A stretch of DNA of 19,051 nt. Source: Armatimonadota bacterium (GTDB lineage: Bacteria; Armatimonadota; Armatimonadia; Armatimonadales; Armatimonadaceae). The notes beneath the pieces are model-generated. The model was not told where the DNA came from. It saw only the letters and a program-made list of their open reading frames with translations, and did no database searches. Shown one piece after another: positions 1 to 6,782 of the stretch. The number at the start of each line of letters is the position of its first letter. The first letter of the stretch is position 1. Made by a program: the position numbers and the translations under genes. Location of the stretch: NCBI GenBank assembly GCA_014381035.1, contig JACMIS010000297.1, positions 1 through 19,051 of the forward strand, written 5' to 3'.

Positions 1-619
1 ATTCCGGTTTCTCGCGCGAATAACTGACACCATTCAAAAACAAGACGCCGTAATACGAACCGATTGATCTTGGCGAGTAAGCAACTACCACCTGTTCCGG
101 ATGTGCGATGTCTTCCAGTCGTAAGCCGCTCAGTTCACCGCACCATGCAAGCGGTTTATCACTGCTACTGTCTCCCTCGGGCGACTTCGCGCGGGGAATA
201 TAGGCGTAGATATGCATATTCCCTGTCTTCGGTGGGAGTATCCCTCCATGTTGCTCTGCATACTGAAGGAGTGAGAATCCTTCTCGTCGTAACCGGCTGT
301 GCATTGTCGCCTTCGTCGCAACAGATTGCACTTGCAGAAAGATCGGGATTAGAACACCGGCAAAACAAAGCACGGCAAACAGACTAACGATCCAGCAACC
401 GAGGTTTCTCCGACCGAGCCGACCGAAACCTCGTCCGAGATTGCGATATATCCCACCAGCCGAACCGGCGAAAAAAGCCAGCGATCCGCACAACGCGAAC
501 GCCAGTCGCACGACCGTCGATCCGTCGTTGCCGACGAGAAGCCATCCAGCCGTCGCAAACCAGCAGAGGAAAAAGACGGCAATTAGATTCCAGGCGGCGG
601 GAGGTAGATTCGGATTCAT
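1..619 (-). CDS. Predicted membrane protein, 3' end cut by window edge (paralogue of next gene)
   Basis: The minus strand is open from an ATG at 619 down to base 1 with no stop, giving at least 206 residues; the C-terminus lies outside the window. An SD-like GAGGA lies about 9 nt upstream of the ATG. I see three hydrophobic segments, near residues 9-30, 42-60 and 75-95, then a soluble part ending in an EQVVVAYSP...GVLFLNG stretch. The first 60 residues align without gaps to the upstream gene (shared WNL, VFFL, AGW and RLAFALCG), so the two are tandem paralogues. The start overlaps the upstream stop as ATGA, which suggests an operon with translational coupling. The tail resembles the short beta-hairpin with a 'DG' turn seen at the end of DUF1559-type proteins, but that likeness is weak. 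Function is unknown; anchoring in the inner membrane is the only supported inference. Confidence 0.72.
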   Translation of the reverse strand, partial: MNPNLPPAAWNLIAVFFLCWFATAGWLLVGNDGSTVVRLAFALCGSLAFFAGSAGGIYRNLGRGFGRLGRRNLGCWIVSLFAVLCFAGVLIPIFLQVQSVATKATMHSRLRREGFSLLQYAEQHGGILPPKTGNMHIYAYIPRAKSPEGDSSSDKPLAWCGELSGLRLEDIAHPEQVVVAYSPRSIGSYYGVLFLNGVSYSREKPE

Positions 620-1365
620 GGTTTGCCATCCTCGAAGTGGGTTTGCTTTATCGCCTCGCGCTTCGTTTTCACACGGGATGCGTCGGCAAGAAGACCGCTT
701 TGATTTCGCAAAAGAATGCTAAATTCCATCTGACTACGGATGATTTTAGCACTGCCATCCGCAAAGAAAGCAACACGACCTTCCCTGCCTTCTATCGCTC
801 GGGAATAGAGAACAACCACGTTTTCGGGTTCGCGTATGTCGGACAGCGACACACCACTCAATGCCGTTTGTCGAATGAAGGGTCTGCCGTATAGTCTCGT
901 AGAAGTGGTGCCTCGCGTATCTTGCTCGAAAACACCCCGCAAAATGGCAGTGGTGCGCATGTTCGGTAATAACTTCCTGGGGTCGCTTTTCGCGTAATCC
1001 AGAATCGCGGTGCCGTCACGTTTAATTTCGTGGAATATATGTGATTCGCGATAGAAATCGCGTACCCCGGAAAAATATTCCAGCCCGCCTCCCATCGGGA
1101 AACTGAGAAATAGTATGCCGGAAGCCCATGCGTAAAGGCGTTTGCGATAAGACCATTCATGAATGCACCGAACACACCGACTGATGCTCTGAAACAGCCC
1201 TCCGTTTGCATCTGCGAATAGACAAAGGCAGCCACAAAGCGCGAACGCCAGTCGCATGACGGGGGAGTCGTCGCCGCAAAATATAAACCATCCTGCCATC
1301 ACAGACCAAAGTAGAAAAAATACAACGAGCAAGTTCCAACCGGTTTTTAGGAGAGTGAGATTCAT
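616..1365 (-). CDS. Predicted membrane protein with C-terminal 'FADGSAK' domain
   Basis: This encodes 249 residues. I chose the ATG at 1365 because GGAGAA lies 6-7 nt upstream; an in-frame ATG at 1386 has no such site. Hydrophobic segments near residues 10-30, 36-55 and 80-96 predict an inner-membrane anchor. A soluble C-terminal half follows and contains ENVVVLYSRA and VAFFADGSAKII. The last motif resembles the terminal beta-hairpin of DUF1559/H-X9-DG proteins, where a short 'FADG' turn precedes the end; I see no prepilin-type cleavage site, so I do not assign that family. The gene is followed by its paralogue with an ATGA overlap and diverges from minC. Function is unknown. Confidence 0.72.
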   Translation of the reverse strand: MNLTLLKTGWNLLVVFFLLWSVMAGWFIFCGDDSPVMRLAFALCGCLCLFADANGGLFQSISRCVRCIHEWSYRKRLYAWASGILFLSFPMGGGLEYFSGVRDFYRESHIFHEIKRDGTAILDYAKSDPRKLLPNMRTTAILRGVFEQDTRGTTSTRLYGRPFIRQTALSGVSLSDIREPENVVVLYSRAIEGREGRVAFFADGSAKIIRSQMEFSILLRNQSGLLADASRVKTKREAIKQTHFEDGKP

Positions 1366-1444
1366 GGTTTGTTCTCCGCGTCGCATAGGAATGGCGTCTT
1401 CGGGTCATTACTGTTGTAACGTGAGTAGTCAGCGTTTCGTTACG

Positions 1445-1476
1445 CCCTGACTGGACCATCAGGGAAGGAATCAGGG
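1445..1476 (+). promoter_or_regulatory. minC leader with competing short inverted repeats around the RBS
   Basis: CCCTGA at 1445-1450 can pair with TCAGGG at 1459-1464, forming a small hairpin just before the ribosome-binding site (AGGGAAGGAA, 1461-1470). A second identical TCAGGG lies at 1471-1476, directly before the minC ATG. Pairing with the second copy would place the RBS in a loop. The repeats are seen directly; a regulatory role is inference. Confidence 0.3.
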
Positions 1477-2328
1477 ATGACTTGCGCCAATTATAGACAC
1501 CGTATGGAAATCGTGAATGGAAATAGCTCAAACCCCGCGGAAGTTACCGTGAAGGGGTGGCGAAATGGCTTGCTATTGCAACTGCCGCTCGTATCGCCGT
1601 GGAACGAATTACTGGCACAGACGGATGACAAACTAAACGCCGCGAATGCGAAATCGTTCTGGCGCGGATCGCAAACCACGATTGACTGCGGCGCACGCAT
1701 CGTTTCGGTCGCCGAGTTGGATGCCTTGATGGATCGCATCAAGGGAGAGTTCGGATTGGTTCCTATCTCGCTGGTTGCCCGTGATACCGCCACCCGTGAG
1801 GCGGGCGAACGTCTTGCGCTGGTTGCCTACCCGGAACTGCCGAAGGTGAAGAAGCAACCGTCCGGTGGGGGACCGACACAGGGATACACAGCGGAGCAGA
1901 GGGAAGCACGGCAAAAAGAAGATGCCGTCGTCGAAGCGGCAGCCCCCCCGACCGTCGCCCCGTGGTATCCGGCGGGAGCATCGCCGAATGCACTCTACAT
2001 TCCCGGCACGATCCGGTCCGGTCAGCGCATCGTCCATGACGGTCCGGTGATCGTTTTCGGTGACGTGAACGCCGGGGCGGAAGTTTTCTCGGAAAGCGAT
2101 GTGATGGTATTCGGCACGTTACGCGGGTTGGCACATGCGGGGTGTATGGGGGACGAAAAAGCACGCATCATTGCGGCATCGCTTCGTGCGCCGCAACTCC
2201 GGATCGCGTCGAAGATAGCCCGATCCCCGGAAGAGGAGAGCGGGCGCAATATCCCGTCACGCGGCGCGGAAGTTGCACGCATTGACGGTGGCGAAATACA
2301 AGTCTTCCCGCTTCTATCACGAAGTTAA
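1477..2328 (+). CDS. minC: Septum site-determining protein MinC
   Basis: MinC is the FtsZ polymerisation inhibitor that MinD recruits to the membrane near the poles, restricting division to midcell. The 283-residue product has a divergent N-terminal domain (about residues 20-122), a charged and proline/alanine-rich linker (about 123-168), and a clear MinC_C beta-helix domain (about 172-250). The C-domain shows RSGQRI at 180-185, GDVNAGAEV at 196-204 and GTLRGLAHAG at 213-222, which are hallmark MinC motifs. About 30 residues follow the canonical end. The ATG at 1477 has AAGGAA about 7 nt upstream; a second ATG at 1504 lacks one. minD and minE follow, separated by a 141-bp promoter-bearing gap, so minC is probably transcribed both separately and by read-through. 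Confidence 0.95.
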   Translation: MTCANYRHRMEIVNGNSSNPAEVTVKGWRNGLLLQLPLVSPWNELLAQTDDKLNAANAKSFWRGSQTTIDCGARIVSVAELDALMDRIKGEFGLVPISLVARDTATREAGERLALVAYPELPKVKKQPSGGGPTQGYTAEQREARQKEDAVVEAAAPPTVAPWYPAGASPNALYIPGTIRSGQRIVHDGPVIVFGDVNAGAEVFSESDVMVFGTLRGLAHAGCMGDEKARIIAASLRAPQLRIASKIARSPEEESGRNIPSRGAEVARIDGGEIQVFPLLSRS

Positions 2329-2358
2329 ACCTGTTCTGCTTCCCTGCCAAAAATAATT

Positions 2359-2387
2359 TTGTTAAAAACCCTACATGCCGCTATAAT
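2359..2387 (+). promoter_or_regulatory. Sigma70-type promoter for minD-minE
   Basis: TTGTTA (2359-2364) and a perfect TATAAT (2382-2387) are separated by exactly 17 bp. Transcription would start near 2394, giving a leader of about 75 nt before minD. This is the best consensus promoter I see in the window. Confidence 0.7.
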
Positions 2388-2422
2388 AGGCGGCAACACT
2401 AAGCGGCGACCTAAACGCCGCT
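2377..2422 (+). repeat. Evenly spaced GCCGC/GCGGC array over the minD promoter
   Basis: Four pentamers occur: GCCGC at 2377, GCGGC at 2390, GCGGC at 2403 and GCCGC at 2417, with start-to-start spacing of 13, 13 and 14 bp. The first two form a dyad enclosing the -10 box. The last two lie within a perfect 7-bp hairpin, AGCGGCG (2402-2408) with CGCCGCT (2416-2422) and a 7-nt loop. The array could be an operator, an RNA hairpin in the minD leader, or both. Confidence 0.5.
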
Positions 2423-2469
2423 GAATCGTCCATTCTACTGGGATTAAGGACGATGGAAACGATTTGTTT

Positions 2470-3360
2470 ATGTCTACTGAGGTTGCCGCGCCGGTCGCGG
2501 ATCAAGAAAATATCGTCACTCCGGTGACGCCGACCGCGAAGGGGCGCGTCATCGTTATTACGTCGGGTAAGGGTGGGGTCGGGAAGACGACGACTACAGC
2601 AAACATCGGCATGGCTCTTGCGGTGCTGGGGGAGCGGGTCGCGCTTCTGGATGCGGACATCGGTTTGCGCAACCTGGACCTGGCGTTAGGACTCGAAAAC
2701 CGCATCGTGTACGACATCGTGGATGTCGTCGAGGGGCGGGCGAAACTGCGCTCGGCGTTGATCAAGGACAAGCGGAACGCCAACCTTGTTTTTCTTCCCG
2801 CCGCACAGACCCGCGATAAGTCTGCGGTATCGCCGGATCAAATGAAGGCTCTCGTCGCCGATATTCAGGCGGAAGGGTATACGTTCATTCTGATCGACTG
2901 TCCCGCCGGGATCGAGCAGGGTTTCAAGAATGCGACTGCGGGTGCGGACGAAGCGATTGTTGTCACCAACCCGGAAATGTCGTCGGTGCGCGACGCCGAC
3001 CGGATCGTCGGACTTCTGGAAGCGCAGGACCTGCAGAATCCGAAATTGATCGTGAACCGACTCCGCCCGAAAATGGTACGCTCCGACGAAGCGTTGGGCG
3101 TTGCGGATGTGCAAGAGGTTCTGGGTACGGGGGTAGAGCTTTTGGGTATCGTCCCCGAGGATGAACGCATCATCACCAGCACCAACCGTGGCGAACCGGC
3201 GTCGCTCGACGAAACGTCGCTCGCCGGGAAAGCCTACCGGAACATCGCGCGTCGTTTGCGCGGTGAGACGGTACCGTTCCTGTCGGGGAGCGATCTGGAA
3301 GAAAAAGAGCCGGGATTCTTTGAAAAACTGCTACACTTGTTCGGGGTAAAGAATAATTAA
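2470..3360 (+). CDS. minD: Septum site-determining ATPase MinD
   Basis: MinD is a membrane-cycling ParA/MinD-family ATPase that recruits MinC and is released by MinE. The 296-residue protein shows the deviant Walker A GKGGVGKTT at residues 33-41, DADIGLRNLDLALGLE (switch I region) just after it, and the IDCPAGIE Walker B/switch II region. It ends in an amphipathic helix, FFEKLLHLFGV, typical of the MinD membrane-targeting sequence. I prefer the ATG at 2470 over a TTG at 2464; GGAAA lies about 10 nt upstream. An N-terminal extension of about 24 residues precedes the Walker A region compared with E. coli MinD. minE follows 27 bp downstream. Confidence 0.97.
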   Translation: MSTEVAAPVADQENIVTPVTPTAKGRVIVITSGKGGVGKTTTTANIGMALAVLGERVALLDADIGLRNLDLALGLENRIVYDIVDVVEGRAKLRSALIKDKRNANLVFLPAAQTRDKSAVSPDQMKALVADIQAEGYTFILIDCPAGIEQGFKNATAGADEAIVVTNPEMSSVRDADRIVGLLEAQDLQNPKLIVNRLRPKMVRSDEALGVADVQEVLGTGVELLGIVPEDERIITSTNRGEPASLDETSLAGKAYRNIARRLRGETVPFLSGSDLEEKEPGFFEKLLHLFGVKNN

Positions 3361-3387
3361 GGTTTCAGGAAGGGGGCGGGACGGCAC

Positions 3388-3657
3388 ATGAGTTTTTTTG
3401 AACGTTTATTCGGAAAGCAAGAAAAGACCGCGAAAACGGTGGCGAAAGACCGTTTGCGGATGGTTCTGATTCAGGACCGGGCGAGCATCCCCGCACCACT
3501 GATGGAGCAGATGCGCCGCGAGATCTTAGCCGTAGTACGCCGCTACGCAGACATTGACGAACGCGAACTGGACCTTTCCGTGGAGCGCGAAGGGGAAGCG
3601 GTCGCGCTGACAGCCAATATCCCTATCCGCCGGGTTCGCACCGAGATCGCCGCCTGA
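3388..3657 (+). CDS. minE: Cell division topological specificity factor MinE
   Basis: MinE stimulates MinD ATPase activity and drives the pole-to-pole oscillation or gradient. The 89-residue product has the usual family length. It begins with an amphipathic membrane-contacting helix (MSFFERLFG), then the conserved AKDRLRMVLIQDR stretch that contacts MinD, and a C-terminal topological specificity domain (MEQMRREILAVVRRY through the NIPIRR beta-strand). A strong purine-rich RBS (AGGAAGGGGGCGGG) precedes the ATG. It lies in the same transcription unit as minD. Confidence 0.96.
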   Translation: MSFFERLFGKQEKTAKTVAKDRLRMVLIQDRASIPAPLMEQMRREILAVVRRYADIDERELDLSVEREGEAVALTANIPIRRVRTEIAA

Positions 3658-3722
3658 AAAATTCGCAAAGAAATTTCCATCAAGGTGTTTCAAAACGACC
3701 GAACTTGTGTACAATGGCGGCA

Positions 3723-3803
3723 AGGCATTACGGTGATGCCTCATAAAAAAGTGTGCGGACATATAAAATCATTCCGGGATAAGCGACGGGATGACAGGAT
3801 TTT
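3723..3803 (+). other. Structured leader between minE and the secreted protein gene
   Basis: The 156-bp gap after minE (3658-3813) holds two hairpins. One is perfect: AGGCAT (3723-3728) with ATGCCT (3736-3741). The second pairs TCATTCC (about 3770-3776) with GGGATGA (about 3789-3795), with one G-U pair. A TACAAT at 3710-3715 could be a -10 box, but its -35 is poor. No terminator is obvious after minE. I looked for a cyclic-di-GMP riboswitch core and did not find it. Confidence 0.3.
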
Positions 3804-3813
3804 AAAGAGCGAT

Positions 3814-4704
3814 ATGCAAATGAAACGACTTCTTGTGGGTGGCTTAGGGGCAATATGTGTAGCTGTAAGTATGTTAAGTGTTGCTTGGGCTGATACCCTT
3901 GGTCCATTCAATTCCACGATCACGTACCGATTGACAGACTTCAGATCGGGTACGAGTGGCGACTTTCTTGACTTCTCAACAACCCCAGCGACGGTTTCGC
4001 CAGCAGGGATAACGCCATATTTTGTGATACCTGCATTTGATGAGTCAGTCGGTCAAGGGCGGATACTGCAATCAGTCTCTGTTCAGTACACGTTGCGGAT
4101 GCGAACCCGCTTCACAGTCACGAACACCTCTGCTGCCGGTAGCCAACCTGCAAGGATTACGGCGTCATCGACTTCGTATGGTTCATTGTTCTATAACACG
4201 ACCGGGCTCGTGGCAGGTGATCAGCCCGATCTTGGAGGTGAATTCATATCTTATGCGAATTCCTCCGATATTATCGGTGGCGACCAGACGCTGGATGTCA
4301 CCTCAGGGAACGTTGTTTTTAACAATGTAGCTGTTGGTGAAACGCGAGTTTCGGGCATCATTGATCGTGTCTCGTTTGCGACATACACGTTTGATGCGAC
4401 CGGCTTCAATAGTGGTGCGCCCGGTGCTGTCACAAACGATGATGTCATTGCTGGATTCAAAGCGCAGAACGTATCACCTGTGCGATTCGGCATGCAAACT
4501 TTCACCGAGGGAGGCTCAATCATCTCCGGTGGAGGGAATAGCGCTTTCGCACAAGATACTGCGGACCAGGGTGAATTGTTGGTGACGTATACATTCCAAC
4601 CGGTTCCCGCTCCTCCAGCGGCTATTTCGCTGGCTATCGGGGGTTTGGTAGGGTTGATTGGAACGGGTGCGAATCGCTTCCGCCGACGTAGCAAACTCAA
4701 GTAG
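3814..4704 (+). CDS. Secreted protein with PEP-CTERM-like C-terminal sorting signal
   Basis: The 296-residue product has a Sec signal peptide (MKRLLVGGLGAICVAVSML...AWA, cleavage near AWA-D). A Thr/Ser-rich, beta-strand-like secreted domain of about 240 residues follows with no recognised catalytic motif. The C-terminus has the three-part sorting signature: PVPAPPAA, a hydrophobic stretch (ISLAIGGLVGLIG), then RFRRRSK. This is a variant of PEP-CTERM with PAPP in place of PEP. Family knowledge: such tails direct export and processing by an exosortase, often for surface or exopolysaccharide-associated proteins; no exosortase is in the window. Two in-frame ATGs, at 3814 and 3820, fit the signal peptide; I list the first. 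The frame is open upstream to 3685, but that part does not look like coding sequence. A strong hairpin follows the stop. Confidence 0.75.
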   Translation: MQMKRLLVGGLGAICVAVSMLSVAWADTLGPFNSTITYRLTDFRSGTSGDFLDFSTTPATVSPAGITPYFVIPAFDESVGQGRILQSVSVQYTLRMRTRFTVTNTSAAGSQPARITASSTSYGSLFYNTTGLVAGDQPDLGGEFISYANSSDIIGGDQTLDVTSGNVVFNNVAVGETRVSGIIDRVSFATYTFDATGFNSGAPGAVTNDDVIAGFKAQNVSPVRFGMQTFTEGGSIISGGGNSAFAQDTADQGELLVTYTFQPVPAPPAAISLAIGGLVGLIGTGANRFRRRSKLK

Positions 4705-4724
4705 TCTCGAAAACGTTCTATCCG

Positions 4725-4759
4725 CCGCCCGTGACACACCGTTTCAGTGTCACGGGCGG
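4725..4759 (+). terminator. Strong hairpin terminator, 13-bp perfect stem
   Basis: CCGCCCGTGACAC (4725-4737) pairs perfectly with GTGTCACGGGCGG (4747-4759) across a 9-nt loop. A T-rich stretch (TTCGCTTATTT) follows. It lies 20 bp after the stop of the PEP-CTERM-like gene and ends 11 bp before the next ATG. Confidence 0.7.
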
Positions 4760-4770
4760 TTCGCTTATTT

Positions 4771-5787
4771 ATGAGTCTTTCCTATTCTACAATTACCGTT
4801 ATCGGAACCGGGTTCTCTTCCCGGTTTAACGATGGCTCGCTCCCTGCATTGCCCTTCGCGTATTTCGCTACCGTACCGAACGAGCAGGGGCAGATGGTTC
4901 TATACCCCGAGATGGTGGGCGATGTGCCGAATGCGGGAGACTTCGCTGCCGCGCTGTTCTCGCTAACGTTCCCGAACGCTGCCGTCGTTTTAGCAACCGA
5001 TGAAGGAGAAGAGGGGCTACGGATGCGATTCTTCTCCAAAGGTGATTCGGTGGACGAGTATCGCACCGATCCGGGGCAGGTCGCTGGGGAGGATCTCGCA
5101 CCCACCGGCGGGCACATTGAGAGGATCGCCCCGATGTTCGGAATAACGGACACAGAACTGATCGGCGAGTTATCCCAAATCCTCCGATCTTCTCGGCTCG
5201 ATGACCAATTCGGTTTCGGGGAGACAAGCGAACGCCATGGCGAGATCGCCCAGTTGCTCGATTTACCTTCCTTCTCGGTCGGGATGGGGTATGAATCTAT
5301 TCAGCGCGGGTTGATGCCCAACGAAATAACCCCGGAAACACTCCGCCATTTTCCCACCGACAGTGGATTTTCGTCTTGTGGTTTGAGACTGCGCCAATAC
5401 GTACTGTTCCGGCCCGCCGAGGGGGAGAGCGAAGCCCAAATCGCCGCCCGTTTCCTATCGGATGTCATTGCCTGGGAAGATGATTTTCTGGAAGAACCCA
5501 ACCCGATTCTCGGGACAGTAGGCACGTTACAAAATCATATGTTTGCTGCATTTCCCGAGGTTACGGAGCAGGCGGCGACAAACTGGCTGAGTTTCTTGGA
5601 TGATCATTATGACTTAATAGAGGTTGATCTCGGCAATCAGCCTGACACCGGTGTCATGGAGAACGTAAGAATATTTACGCTCTCTCAGTCCATACCCACG
5701 ACACTGCTCGAACGACTTTGCGAAGGAACACCATGGTCCATATGGAGTTACGAAAGTCGTCAGGTGGTAATCGGGAACAAAGGGTAG
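4771..5787 (+). CDS. Hypothetical protein, 338 residues
   Basis: I do not recognise this family. I chose the ATG at 4771; the frame also opens at a GTG at 4747, but that lies inside the upstream terminator stem. The product is acidic, with no signal peptide or transmembrane segment visible, so it is probably cytoplasmic. The N-terminal 80 residues alternate hydrophobic and small residues (YSTITVIGTGFSSRF, LPFAYFATVP), suggesting beta-strands. The rest looks mixed alpha/beta with many Glu and Asp. No nucleotide-binding loop, metal motif or catalytic signature is evident. It appears to be a single-gene unit, bounded by the hairpin upstream and a long inverted repeat over its stop codon. Confidence 0.7.
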   Translation: MSLSYSTITVIGTGFSSRFNDGSLPALPFAYFATVPNEQGQMVLYPEMVGDVPNAGDFAAALFSLTFPNAAVVLATDEGEEGLRMRFFSKGDSVDEYRTDPGQVAGEDLAPTGGHIERIAPMFGITDTELIGELSQILRSSRLDDQFGFGETSERHGEIAQLLDLPSFSVGMGYESIQRGLMPNEITPETLRHFPTDSGFSSCGLRLRQYVLFRPAEGESEAQIAARFLSDVIAWEDDFLEEPNPILGTVGTLQNHMFAAFPEVTEQAATNWLSFLDDHYDLIEVDLGNQPDTGVMENVRIFTLSQSIPTTLLERLCEGTPWSIWSYESRQVVIGNKG

Positions 5788-5810
5788 AAGTCCGCTCTGT
5801 TCCCGATTAC
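5767..5810. terminator. Perfect 13-bp inverted repeat between convergent genes
   Basis: GTAATCGGGAACA (5767-5779) and TGTTCCCGATTAC (5798-5810) are perfect inverted copies with an 18-nt loop. The left arm is within the last codons of the hypothetical gene and the loop contains its stop. The element lies just before the end of the convergent M48 peptidase gene, so it is probably a bidirectional terminator, though neither side has a clean T-run. Confidence 0.55.
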
Positions 5811-5820
5811 ATGGAAATGG

Positions 5821-6645
5821 CTATTTTTGCAGGTTTCCCGGAACGCCGTTCGGAAACTCCTTCTTGATGGCTTCCTGAATCCGACCGATGCGATTTTCCG
5901 GGTTGGGATGCGAGGCGAAAAACTCGGGTGTTTTGCCCCCGCCGCCCGCGTCCCGCAGTACTTCCATGACGCGAATCATGGCACGTGGGTCGTATCCGGC
6001 TTCGCTCATGAACGTGACGCCGAGACGATCCGATTCCAACTCATCCTCACGACCGTATTTTAGGTTGACCAGTTGTCCGATAGCCTGCACGATTGCCGCG
6101 TTGCGCGTGGAGTTCGGATTATTCGGATCGTAGGTCGCCATGACAGCCGCGCCGGTCAAGCCCTGGGTCAATTGTTGCTTGGCGATGTGTTCCGCCCCAT
6201 GACGGGCGACGACGTGGGCGACCTCGTGCCCCAACACCCCTGCGATTTCTGCTTCCGATTTCATCCGCTTTGCCAATGCCTCGGTGATAAAAACCTGGCC
6301 ACCCGGAAGCGCGAAAGCGTTGATCGTCTGGTCATCGTCCAGAAGGTGGAACTCGAAGCGGTACGCCGATTTGCCCGCAGCAGACTGCTCGACAATCCGT
6401 TGCCCGATCCTGTCTATAAGCGCGTTTGCCTGTGGGGAGCGCGACTCACCGCCATATTGCTGAAGCATTTGCGGAGTCGCCTGTAACCCCAGTGCGATTT
6501 CCTGCTCGGCAGTGACACCACCGACACGTTGTTTCTCACCCGTCACCTCGTTCTGTTGCGAGGAACCGAAATACCGGAACAAGGAAAAAATCGCAATCGC
6601 AATTGCAATCAACAAACCGATCCCACCACGCCCACTGTTTCTCAT
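5821..6645 (-). CDS. M48-family zinc metalloprotease, membrane-anchored
   Basis: This is a 274-residue M48 peptidase of the BepA/LoiP-like envelope quality-control type. A single N-terminal hydrophobic segment (residues 8-24, GIGLLIAIAIAIFSLF) gives a signal anchor, placing the catalytic domain in the periplasm. The zinc site HEVAH is at residues 140-144, and the third ligand region is EDELESDRLG (about 200-209). AFALPGGQVFI (110-120) is the typical strand before the active site, and SHPNPENRIGRIQ is the usual C-terminal motif. No TPR domain follows, so it is shorter than BepA. AGGAG lies 8 nt before the ATG. Substrates cannot be told from sequence. Confidence 0.93.
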   Translation of the reverse strand: MRNSGRGGIGLLIAIAIAIFSLFRYFGSSQQNEVTGEKQRVGGVTAEQEIALGLQATPQMLQQYGGESRSPQANALIDRIGQRIVEQSAAGKSAYRFEFHLLDDDQTINAFALPGGQVFITEALAKRMKSEAEIAGVLGHEVAHVVARHGAEHIAKQQLTQGLTGAAVMATYDPNNPNSTRNAAIVQAIGQLVNLKYGREDELESDRLGVTFMSEAGYDPRAMIRVMEVLRDAGGGGKTPEFFASHPNPENRIGRIQEAIKKEFPNGVPGNLQK

Positions 6646-6730
6646 TTGCGTTACTCCTAAAAAGTGTCAGATCTACTGTACCCGGCAGACAAACCTTCCT
6701 AACACGGAGTTGTTATTCGACAAATGAAAA

Positions 6731-6756
6731 CGGGCATCCACTTTTGTGAATGCCCG
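6731..6756 (-). terminator. Rho-independent terminator of the 6783-7775 gene
   Basis: On the minus strand an 11-bp stem (CGGGCATTCAC with GTGGATGCCCG, one G-U pair) and a 4-nt loop are followed by TTTTCATTTG. It starts about 27 bp after the stop of the minus-strand PEP-CTERM-like gene. Confidence 0.75.
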
Positions 6757-6782
6757 GTAACTTGTTCCGTCGTGGAGCAGAA

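Noticed and set aside
64..387. Plus-strand open frame at the left edge
   Set aside because: It lies antisense to the minus-strand membrane protein gene (1-619), which has hydrophobic segments, a paralogue and an RBS; the plus frame has none of these.
1416..1443. GTAACG/CGTTAC inverted repeat between the divergent genes as an operator
   Set aside because: Six-base arms with a 16-bp gap are likely by chance, and no promoter element aligns with them.
3685..3813. N-terminal extension of the PEP-CTERM-like gene from the GTG at 3685
   Set aside because: It would put about 43 charged residues before a normal signal peptide; the ATGs at 3814/3820 give a standard one.
3716..3813. Cyclic-di-GMP (GEMM) riboswitch before the PEP-CTERM-like gene
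   Set aside because: Two hairpins are present, but the conserved core bases and tetraloop/receptor elements of that class are not.
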